Assembly (NCBI GenBank): GCA_044464175.1
Contig: JBIQLO010000054.1
Coordinates: forward strand, 1-20,248
Length of the DNA stretch: 20,248 bases
Reading direction: 5' to 3'
DNA from: JBIQLO01 sp044464175
GTDB lineage: Bacteria > Planctomycetota > Phycisphaerae > Tepidisphaerales > Tepidisphaeraceae
Shown here: positions 5,791 through 11,517 of the stretch, piece by piece
How positions within the stretch are numbered: the stretch's first letter is position 1
Layout: each line of letters begins with the position of its first letter
Translations under genes and position numbers: made by a program
The notes under the pieces: model-generated
Databases searched by the model: none
What the model saw: only the letters and a program-made list of their open reading frames with translations
Told to the model about the DNA's origin: nothing

Positions 5791-6957
5791 CTATTTCCTC
5801 GGCGATTTCTTGAAATAATCCGCCAGGTCCAGCCGGTAAAACCTCCCCGTCGGCGCATTCTCCCCCACCGCCAGATAGAGCCGGCGCGCCCCCGGCTCGA
5901 AAATCATTGACTGCAACGTCATGTTCCCCTGCGCCACCTCCCTCAGCATCCACTCGATCTGCCCCACGCCGATCCGCCCGAACTCCCGGTCCGCTTCGGC
6001 GCGCATGCAGTCAAACCGCCACGAGCGCCCCGGCGTGGTCCGGTCCTGCCCCCGTTGGTGGTTCGTGCTCAGCAGCGCGGACCCCGGCTCCCCCCGCCGC
6101 ACCACCACCTGCTCGGGCGTGATCTCCGCCACCGCCCGGTGGCCGGCCGCATCCATCAGCATCAGGTTGTTGGCCGTCTGGCGCGGCAGCCGGCGCAGCA
6201 GCGCGATCGCCTCATCCACCGTCCGGCAGCGCTCCAGGATCGTCCGGTAGAGCAGCGGATAGGGCATCCCCCGTGGCAGCGCCATCCCGCGCGGCACCTC
6301 CATGTTCGCCAGCGTCAGCCCATGCTCGTTCATCCCCGAAAGTACCCCCATCATCCCCGGCCACCCCACCGCCGCGAAGGCGTACCGCTCCTTGGGGTGG
6401 TAAATCAACACCACCGTCTGCCGGGCCGCCACCCCCAGGCCCGGAAAGTCCAGATTGCGCCCGAACCGCCCCACCCCATCCGCAGACGCCGCCGCCGGCA
6501 GCGTGATGGTCGAGCAGGCCGTCACCGGCGACAGGTCCAAAAAGCATTGCGCCAGCAGCACCTGCTCCGGATCCAGACCGCTCGCCTGGGCGATGGCATC
6601 CATCTCCGCCCGATATTCCTCCGGGATATGCGATTCAAACGCCCGCGCCGCCATCGTCGCCGACCAGCGTTTGAAGTCGGTGGCAAACCAGGGCTTGAGG
6701 TATCGCTCAAACAACAGGTGCATGGGCGCGGACAGCGCCTGGCCATATTCCCGCCCGATCTGCTCCGGCGTGCCGCTCAGCTCGATCACCGGCGCCACAA
6801 AGGCCCGGGGCGCTGAGGGGGCCACAGCCATCCCCTGCGCTGCCGGCGGCGGCGCTGGCGCACGCATCTGAGTCGGCCGAGCCACCCCGGCGCACCCGCC
6901 GGCCAGCAAACAAACCCCGGCCACCCCCATCCACCCTGTCCATTGCTTCAAATTCAC
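5791..6957 (-). CDS. C45-family (acyl-CoA:6-APA acyltransferase-like) Ntn hydrolase, probable lipoprotein
   Basis: This 388-residue protein begins with a lipoprotein signal, a short charged start (MNLKQW), a hydrophobic core, and LLAGGC with C22 as the lipidated residue. It should therefore sit in a cell-envelope membrane. A Pro/Ala-rich linker of about 35 residues follows, then the enzyme domain. Peptidase family C45 proteins resemble fungal acyl-CoA:6-aminopenicillanic acid acyltransferase. They cut themselves before a cysteine that becomes the N-terminal nucleophile, here most likely C148 in TACSTIT, followed by GRFGRNLDFPG (163-173). Later NEHGLTLANMEVPRG and LLSTNHQRG stretches fit the family. 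Bacterial members are mostly uncharacterised amide hydrolases. The start is GTG at 6957, because the only other nearby start (an in-frame ATG at 6930) would remove the charged part of the signal. TATAAT lies 5 bases upstream, suggesting a leaderless mRNA. Confidence 0.85.
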   Translation of the reverse strand: MNLKQWTGWMGVAGVCLLAGGCAGVARPTQMRAPAPPPAAQGMAVAPSAPRAFVAPVIELSGTPEQIGREYGQALSAPMHLLFERYLKPWFATDFKRWSATMAARAFESHIPEEYRAEMDAIAQASGLDPEQVLLAQCFLDLSPVTACSTITLPAAASADGVGRFGRNLDFPGLGVAARQTVVLIYHPKERYAFAAVGWPGMMGVLSGMNEHGLTLANMEVPRGMALPRGMPYPLLYRTILERCRTVDEAIALLRRLPRQTANNLMLMDAAGHRAVAEITPEQVVVRRGEPGSALLSTNHQRGQDRTTPGRSWRFDCMRAEADREFGRIGVGQIEWMLREVAQGNMTLQSMIFEPGARRLYLAVGENAPTGRFYRLDLADYFKKSPRK

Positions 6958-6962
6958 GCTCC

Positions 6963-6968
6963 ATTATA
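6963..6968 (-). promoter_or_regulatory. Perfect -10 box TATAAT 5 nt before the GTG start of the C45-family gene
   Basis: On the minus strand TATAAT is followed by GGAGC and then the GTG start codon. Transcription normally starts 6-8 bases after the -10 box, so it would begin at or just inside the start codon. GGAG is only one base from GTG, too close for normal Shine-Dalgarno pairing. No good -35 is seen; TGCAAA at 17 bp spacing is the closest. Confidence 0.5.
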
Positions 6969-6998
6969 GGCCCCCGGCGGAAACTTTTGCATTACCCC

Positions 6999-7026
6999 TT
7001 GTTCCTATCGGAGAAGTCGGTATTCT
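6999..7026 (+). promoter_or_regulatory. Possible promoter of sat
   Basis: TTGTTC (6999-7004) and TATTCT (7021-7026) are spaced by 16 bases, in the 102-nt divergent region before sat. The -10 hexamer is identical to that proposed for the sulfite reductase operon. Predicted start is near 7033, giving a leader of about 27 nt that contains the AAGGAG ribosome site. Confidence 0.4.
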
Positions 7027-7059
7027 GTTCCCTCCGTTGTTTTTTAAGGAGTACTATCG

Positions 7060-8217
7060 ATGGCATTGATTGCGCCTCATGGCGGAAAACTGGTTAACCG
7101 CATTCTTGATTCCAAGGCCGCCGAGGCCGCACAGCGGGAGGCCCAGGGCCTCCCCTCCCTGACCCTCTCGCCCCGCGAGCAGTGCGATCTGGAAATGATC
7201 GCCATGGGGGCCTTCTCCCCCCTCACCGGCTTCATGGGACAGGCCGATTTCCAGCGCGTCTGCAAGGAAATGCGCCTGGCCGACGGCACCGTCTGGCCGA
7301 TTCCTGTCACGCTCACCCCCCCCAATGACGTGGCCGCCAAAATCGAAGTCGGGCAAAAAGTCGCCCTCAAGGACGACCAGGGGCGCATCCTGGGCATCCT
7401 GAGCGTCACGGAAAAATACCCTCACGACAAGAACCTGGAGATCCCCAACGTCTACAAGACCGAAGAGGATGCCCACCCCGGCGTGGCCGAGATTCGCAAG
7501 CAGGGAGACACCTGCATCGCCGGATCGATTGAGGTCGTCAACAAGAACTACGACCCCGAGTTCCCCGAATACCGCCTCCGCCCGGAAGAAACGCGCGCGG
7601 AATTCGACAAGCGCGGCTGGAAAACGGTCGCGGCCTTCCAGACCCGCAACCCCATCCACCGCTCGCACGAATACCTCACCAAGTGCGCCCTGGAGATGAC
7701 CGATGGGCTGATGATCCACCCCCTGGTCGGCAAGACCAAGGCCGACGACATCCCCGCCGAGACCCGGATGCGGTGCTACAAGACCCTCATCGAGCACTAC
7801 TACAACCCGGAACGCACCTTCCTGGCGGTCATGCCCCTGGCCATGCGTTACGCCGGCCCGCGCGAGGCGCTGCTCCACTCCCTGATCCGCAAGAACTACG
7901 GCGTCACCCACTTCATCGTCGGGCGCGACCACGCCGGCGTCGGCAACTACTACGGCACCTACGAGGCCCAGCAGTTGTTCGACAAGTTCGACCCGGCCGA
8001 GATCGGCATCACCCCCCTGAAGTTCGAGAACACCTTCTACTGCAAGAAGACCAAGCAGATGGCCAGCTCCAAGACCACCAACTCCGCCCCGGAAGAGCGC
8101 GTCTTCCTCAGCGGCTCCAAGGTCCGCGAGATGCTCCGCAATGGCCAGCGCCCCCCCGAGGAATTCAGCCGCCCCGAAGTGGCCGACATCCTCATCAAAT
8201 GGGCCACCGGCAAATAA
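7060..8217 (+). CDS. sat: Sulfate adenylyltransferase (ATP sulfurylase)
   Basis: This 385-residue cytoplasmic enzyme activates sulfate with ATP to give adenylylsulfate (APS) and pyrophosphate. Recognisable features are the N-terminal PUA-like part with MGAFSPLTGFMG (49-60), the nucleotide-binding QTRNPIHRSHE (194-204, an HxxH-type motif), GRDHAGVG (288-295), and the C-terminal VFLSGSKVREMLRNG with FSRPEVADIL. The length fits homomeric ATP sulfurylases without a kinase domain. In the loop after FYC (C328) the remaining cysteines of the zinc site seen in some family members are not present. AAGGAG (7046-7051) with 8-nt spacing supports the ATG at 7060. It works upstream of the APS reductase encoded at 4238-5077 but has its own promoter and a strong terminator at 8236-8271. 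Confidence 0.95.
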   Translation: MALIAPHGGKLVNRILDSKAAEAAQREAQGLPSLTLSPREQCDLEMIAMGAFSPLTGFMGQADFQRVCKEMRLADGTVWPIPVTLTPPNDVAAKIEVGQKVALKDDQGRILGILSVTEKYPHDKNLEIPNVYKTEEDAHPGVAEIRKQGDTCIAGSIEVVNKNYDPEFPEYRLRPEETRAEFDKRGWKTVAAFQTRNPIHRSHEYLTKCALEMTDGLMIHPLVGKTKADDIPAETRMRCYKTLIEHYYNPERTFLAVMPLAMRYAGPREALLHSLIRKNYGVTHFIVGRDHAGVGNYYGTYEAQQLFDKFDPAEIGITPLKFENTFYCKKTKQMASSKTTNSAPEERVFLSGSKVREMLRNGQRPPEEFSRPEVADILIKWATGK

Positions 8218-8235
8218 GCCGACACACCCAACGGC

Positions 8236-8271
8236 AAAAAAGGCCGCTTCCCACCGGGAAGCGGCCTTTTT
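8236..8271. terminator. Strong bidirectional intrinsic terminator between sat and the superoxide dismutase gene
   Basis: GGCCGCTTCCC (8242-8252) pairs perfectly with GGGAAGCGGCC (8256-8266) around a 3-nt loop. A run of six A precedes it and five T follow, so it can end transcription of sat on the plus strand and of the dismutase gene on the minus strand. This is the only textbook intrinsic terminator in the window. Confidence 0.93.
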
Positions 8272-8311
8272 CATTTTATTCACACGCCACGCCATGGCGT
8301 GCCAAAAGCGG

Positions 8312-8905
8312 CTATTTCTTGGCCAGTCCGATCACCCCGCACCCGATCCGCCCGCCGGCATCTCCGGTCGGCTGGCTCTTGAGGTCATCGGCCTTCTGGT
8401 GCACGATCACCGCCCGGCCCAGGATCGGGTTCTTCGAGCCGTCCACGGTGATGTTGTCCAGCGTCAGTTCCAGATGGGCATTCCCCTTGGAATCGGCCTT
8501 GATGTTCCCCATGTCCCCCGCGTGCCGCATGCCCGCCTTGGGCCCGGCGTGGTGATGCCCCTCCGGGTTGTAATGCCCGCCGGCGCTGCTGGCGTCGGGC
8601 GCGCTGCAATCGCCGAATTCATGAATGTGGAACCCGTGCGTGCTGTTGGGCTTGAGCCCCTGCAGGTCCGCCGTCACCCGCACGCCCCCCGCCACCGGCT
8701 CAAATCGCACGGTTCCCTCCACCTTGTTTCCCCGCGTCGGATGAATCACCGCCACGGCCGAATCGCCGCTGTGGCGGGCCGAAGTGTCCATCGCCGCCAT
8801 CGCATGGGTCGAATGTTCCGTCCCCGCCTCCGACGAACCCTGCGCTGCGCATCCACCGGCCGCCAGCCCCGCCCCTATCACCGCAATCGCCATCATCCGA
8901 ATCAT
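8312..8905 (-). CDS. sodC: Copper/zinc superoxide dismutase, probable lipoprotein
   Basis: This 197-residue enzyme converts superoxide to oxygen and hydrogen peroxide outside the cytoplasm. An N-terminal hydrophobic signal ends in LAAGGC (C19), so it is probably a lipoprotein. A His/Ser/Ala-rich linker follows. All metal ligands are visible: copper H93 and H95 (GFHIHEFGDC), bridging H111 (GGHYNP), zinc H119, H128 and D131 (RHAGD), and copper H169. The disulfide pair C100 and C189 and the active-site Arg in GGRIGCG (R186) are also present. The frame extends to 8995, but the ATG at 8903-8905 has AAGGAG seven bases upstream and gives a proper signal peptide. It shares the terminator at 8236-8271 with sat. 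Confidence 0.93.
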   Translation of the reverse strand: MIRMMAIAVIGAGLAAGGCAAQGSSEAGTEHSTHAMAAMDTSARHSGDSAVAVIHPTRGNKVEGTVRFEPVAGGVRVTADLQGLKPNSTHGFHIHEFGDCSAPDASSAGGHYNPEGHHHAGPKAGMRHAGDMGNIKADSKGNAHLELTLDNITVDGSKNPILGRAVIVHQKADDLKSQPTGDAGGRIGCGVIGLAKK

Positions 8906-8945
8906 CGTGCAGCTCCTTGTGTAAAGTGCCTTACCAATCGAGCTG

Positions 8946-8972
8946 ATCTTAACGATTTCCCCCCAGTGGCAA
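8946..8972 (-). promoter_or_regulatory. Possible promoter of the superoxide dismutase gene
   Basis: On the minus strand TTGCCA (plus-strand 8967-8972) and TAAGAT (8946-8951) are spaced by only 15 bases, which is short. The -10 region lies in the most AT-rich part of the gap. A start near 8939 would leave a leader of about 33 nt with the AAGGAG site. Confidence 0.3.
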
Positions 8973-9040
8973 ACCCCAAAAATGGCCCGGTTCATATTGG
9001 ATTTGGAGGGGTGGGATCCAGAACCCAGAATTCCGCTCCC

Positions 9041-9268
9041 TCACCCCTTCTTCTCGAACTGCGCCTTGAACGCCTCCAGCGATGTGAAGCCCGACGGCAG
9101 CTTCGCCTCCTCCGCCAGCATCACCGGAATCCCCTCGCGCACCGGATAGCGCAGCCCCCCCACCTCCGCCACCAGAAAATCCCCCTCCTGATGCAGTTTG
9201 CTGTGGGTGATCGGGCAGCGCAGGATCGATAGAAGGTCCGCCTCAACGGTATTGGTCGTGTGGTTCAT
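9041..9268 (-). CDS. Trm112/UPF0434 family protein (75 aa)
   Basis: This small protein has the family pattern LLSILRCPITHSKL (residues 12-25), a beta segment GDFLVAEVGGLRYPVREGIPVML (29-51) and a charged C-terminus. Trm112-like proteins are small zinc-ribbon-derived folds. The archaeal and eukaryotic members activate methyltransferases, while the bacterial UPF0434 (YcaR-like) members are not well characterised. Only one cysteine remains here (C18), so no zinc knuckle is formed, which is usual for the bacterial branch. The start codon follows the stop of the upstream minus-strand gene by 28 bases, so co-transcription is likely. No good Shine-Dalgarno is visible. A TATATT (plus-strand 9278-9283) 9 bases upstream of ATG could alternatively give a near-leaderless transcript. 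Confidence 0.87.
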   Translation of the reverse strand: MNHTTNTVEADLLSILRCPITHSKLHQEGDFLVAEVGGLRYPVREGIPVMLAEEAKLPSGFTSLEAFKAQFEKKG

Positions 9269-9296
9269 CAGCGCATCAATATAGAGACTCCGTCCC

Positions 9297-9809
9297 TCAA
9301 ATCCACTGATCCCGGAGCATTTTCAACTGCGCGAAATCCTCGGCATTAAACCATTCCGGGCACTCATCCCCCGCCGGAATAAAGCGCGCAAAAAACGCCT
9401 CGGCATCCTCCTCGATCAGCTCCCGGTCCTGCCCCAGCGCCAGCCGCTTGGCGTAGAGATCATCCTCCTGGCTCACCAGCCGCAGCGCCTCCTCTCCCGC
9501 CGTCCGCCGCACGCAGTCGGCCAGTTGCTGATAGAACATCCACACCTCCTCATCGGGGAACGGCGGCGGGTGGCAATGCCGCAGCAGCGCGTGGTGGAAA
9601 TACTTCACCTTCTCTTCCCAGCTCAGGTTCGGGTCCAGCGCCAAGGTCAGGTACTGCCCCACCTTGGCCGCCTCGTGGGCGTGCGGATTGCCGTCGCGCT
9701 CGGCGTGGCGGGCCAGCCGGGCGTACTGCGATTCCGGCAGTCCGATTTCCGGCATCGGGGGCATCGGAACCGCCCGCTCCTTTTTGGAAGAACGAGGTTG
9801 AGCCACCAT
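9297..9809 (-). CDS. Uncharacterised protein (170 aa)
   Basis: The open frame runs back to 10190, but I start at the ATG at 9807-9809. GAGGTG lies 6 bases upstream, a good promoter lies further upstream, and the extension overlaps the signal peptide region of the plus-strand gene at 10003. The 170-residue product has a basic, Pro-rich N-terminus and no membrane segment. A helical body follows, with HAHEAAKVGQYLTLALDPNLSWEEKVKYFHHALLRHCHPP (about residues 41-80) and VWMFYQQLADCVRRTAGEEALRLVSQEDDLYAKRL, ending in FFARFIPAGDECPEWFNAEDF. The several His residues (HAH, HHALLRHCH) might bind metal, but I do not recognise the family. It probably forms an operon with the Trm112-like gene downstream. 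Confidence 0.68.
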   Translation of the reverse strand: MVAQPRSSKKERAVPMPPMPEIGLPESQYARLARHAERDGNPHAHEAAKVGQYLTLALDPNLSWEEKVKYFHHALLRHCHPPPFPDEEVWMFYQQLADCVRRTAGEEALRLVSQEDDLYAKRLALGQDRELIEEDAEAFFARFIPAGDECPEWFNAEDFAQLKMLRDQWI

Positions 9810-9899
9810 GACGGACACCTCGCCAATACGGCGCGGCACAGCGGCGGCCAAGAGGGATTGCAGACACCGGCGCTGGAACCGCCCCGATGAACAAAACGC

Positions 9900-9929
9900 A
9901 GTATACCCCCCCCGCCGTTGCTCTGACAA
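9900..9929 (-). promoter_or_regulatory. Probable sigma-70-type promoter for the 9297-9809 gene
   Basis: On the minus strand TTGTCA (plus-strand 9924-9929) and TATACT (9900-9905) are spaced by 18 bases, five of six matches in each box. A predicted start near 9893 gives a leader of about 84 nt before the ATG at 9809. The spacer is unusually G-rich on the transcribed-sense strand. Confidence 0.55.
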
Positions 9930-10002
9930 CCATTTTCTGCCGGACGATTCGCCCCCCCAAAGTGCGGCAAAAAGCCGCCCCCAGTGGTGAAGGAGGTAAA
10001 AT

Positions 10003-10668
10003 ATGCCGATCATTTCATATAGAGGTTGTTCAATGAAGTGCTGGATTGCCTTATTGCTTCTGGTCCTGACCCCCGCCACCCTGGCGGCCGACGCCGCGGG
10101 CGCACAAGCCACCACCCGCCCCGCCGCCGTTCCCCCCTGGCCCGCGACGGTCCAACGCTTCGCCCAGGCATTGCTCGACGGCAACGCCAAGGCCGCCGCC
10201 CGCGAATGCGACCCTCAGGCCCGATTTCGCTCCCTCAGCGCCAGCCCGGCCGAGCGGGAGCAATCCATTGAGCGTCTGATCGCCTACATCGCCGGTGGAA
10301 CTCTCCTGGGCTCCCACGGCTATCTCTTCCCCCCCCTGGCCATGGGGGCGGATGTCGCCGCGGACTTCAAAAACGCCCAGGGCATTCCCGATGAGGTGCG
10401 CCAGCGGATGATTCCGGTGGACGATGACGCCATCAAGCGAGCCAATGCCACCGCCGTTCAGTGGGTGGCCGAGGTGCTGGACGCCCGGCAGGATGATCCC
10501 GTGGGCGTCCTGGTCTTCTTCCGCCCCAACCGGGACAGCGAAAACCTCCTGGGCGCCGCCGCGGCGCCCGAGGTCATCTTCATCCTGCTCAAGGGGCGGC
10601 CCCAGGGGGATCACCAGTTCCAGATCACCCAGGCCGTCTACGGCAATCCCCTGACCCCGAAAAATTAG
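10003..10668 (+). CDS. Exported protein of unknown function (221 aa)
   Basis: A full-strength AAGGAGGT (9990-9997) lies 5 bases before the ATG at 10003. A second in-frame ATG at 10033, with AGAGG (10021-10025) seven bases upstream, would give a tighter signal peptide, MKCWIALLLLVLTPATLA followed by ADA. Either way the protein has a Sec-type signal with likely cleavage after TLA, so it is exported. The mature part is about 190 residues of mixed helix and strand, with PPWPATVQRFAQALLDGNAKAAARECD near the start, suggesting a small alpha+beta fold of the kind found in secreted domains with a helical entry. A strand VGVLVFFRPNRD and a strand PEVIFILLKGRP come later. No catalytic motif is recognised. 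TatD follows after 50 bases but appears to have its own promoter. Confidence 0.75.
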   Translation: MPIISYRGCSMKCWIALLLLVLTPATLAADAAGAQATTRPAAVPPWPATVQRFAQALLDGNAKAAARECDPQARFRSLSASPAEREQSIERLIAYIAGGTLLGSHGYLFPPLAMGADVAADFKNAQGIPDEVRQRMIPVDDDAIKRANATAVQWVAEVLDARQDDPVGVLVFFRPNRDSENLLGAAAAPEVIFILLKGRPQGDHQFQITQAVYGNPLTPKN

Positions 10669-10703
10669 CCCCTGCCCAACTGGCAACCGCTCCCTGGCGG
10701 ACC

Positions 10704-10709
10704 TATGAT
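10704..10709 (+). promoter_or_regulatory. -10-like box TATGAT 9 nt before the tatD start
   Basis: TATGAT (10704-10709) is followed by nine pyrimidine-rich bases and the ATG at 10719, with no Shine-Dalgarno sequence. The predicted transcript would start within about 1-3 bases of the ATG. The -35 region at 17 bp spacing (TGGCAA, 10681-10686) is weak. Confidence 0.4.
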
Positions 10710-10718
10710 CCCCCCTCC

Positions 10719-11501
10719 ATGATCGACACCCACTGCCACCTGACCGATCCGCGTCTGGGGGATCAGTTGGAGGGCGTCCTCCAGCGCGCTGCCGCCGCCG
10801 GCGTCACCCGGATGATCTCCATCGGTACCGACCTGGAGGACAGCGCCGAGGCCGCCGCCCTCTGCCGGAACCGCCCCCACCTCCGCTGCGCGGTGGGGGT
10901 CCATCCCAACTACACGCCCAACGTCGCGCTGGACCAGCTGCCCCGGCTCCGGGGGCTGGCCGCCGATCCGGCCGTTGTCGCCCTGGGGGAGATGGGGCTG
11001 GACTACCACTACGACACCCCCAAACCGCACCAGGCCGCTGTTTTTGAGGCCCAGCTTCAACTGGCGTCCGAACTGAACCTGCCCATCGTGATCCACTGCC
11101 GCCAGGCCGTAGATGACTGCCTAGCCATCCTCAGGCAATTCCCCTCCATTCCCGGTGACTTCCACTGCTTCACCGGCACCCCGGAGGAGGCCCGGCGCAT
11201 CCTTGACGCCGGGTACATGATCGGGCTGACGGGGGTGGTGACCTTCAAGAACTCCCCCGAGCTGCGCGAGGTGGCCCGCTTCATTCCCGCCGACCGCCTG
11301 CTGGTCGAGACGGATGCCCCCTACCTCTCGCCCGAGCCGGTGCGCAAGCAAAAGATCAACGAACCTTCCTTCGTCATTCACGTCGCCGCCCGCATCGCCG
11401 CCGAGCGGCAGGTCCCGCTGGAAGAACTGGACCGCCTCACCACCGAGAACGCCCTGCGCTTTTTCCGATGGAATCCCGCCGACCTGGCGGGCCCCCGATA
11501 A
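10719..11501 (+). CDS. TatD family metal-dependent hydrolase
   Basis: This 260-residue protein of the amidohydrolase superfamily has a TIM barrel with a two-metal centre. TatD proteins are DNases or exonucleases and, in some cases, have been linked to D-aminoacyl-tRNA or nucleic acid quality control. Metal ligands are visible: H5 and H7 in DTHCHL (3-8), E91 in GEMGLDYHYD, H126 in IVIHCRQ, H149 in DFHCFTG and D199 in VETDAPYL. The C-terminal NEPSFVIHVAARIAAERQ and TTENALRFF are also typical. The ATG at 10719 begins exactly at the conserved MIDTHCHL, so the start is firm even though no ribosome site exists. It converges with uvrB, and the two stop codons are separated by only 16 bases. This junction is also where strand composition flips. 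Confidence 0.93.
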   Translation: MIDTHCHLTDPRLGDQLEGVLQRAAAAGVTRMISIGTDLEDSAEAAALCRNRPHLRCAVGVHPNYTPNVALDQLPRLRGLAADPAVVALGEMGLDYHYDTPKPHQAAVFEAQLQLASELNLPIVIHCRQAVDDCLAILRQFPSIPGDFHCFTGTPEEARRILDAGYMIGLTGVVTFKNSPELREVARFIPADRLLVETDAPYLSPEPVRKQKINEPSFVIHVAARIAAERQVPLEELDRLTTENALRFFRWNPADLAGPR

Positions 11502-11517
11502 AATCGCCCGCGACGGC

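Noticed and set aside
9810..10190. N-terminal extension of the minus-strand unknown protein (9297 frame)
   Set aside because: It runs through the promoter and overlaps the SD and signal peptide of the plus-strand gene at 10003; the ATG at 9809 has a GAGGTG ribosome site.
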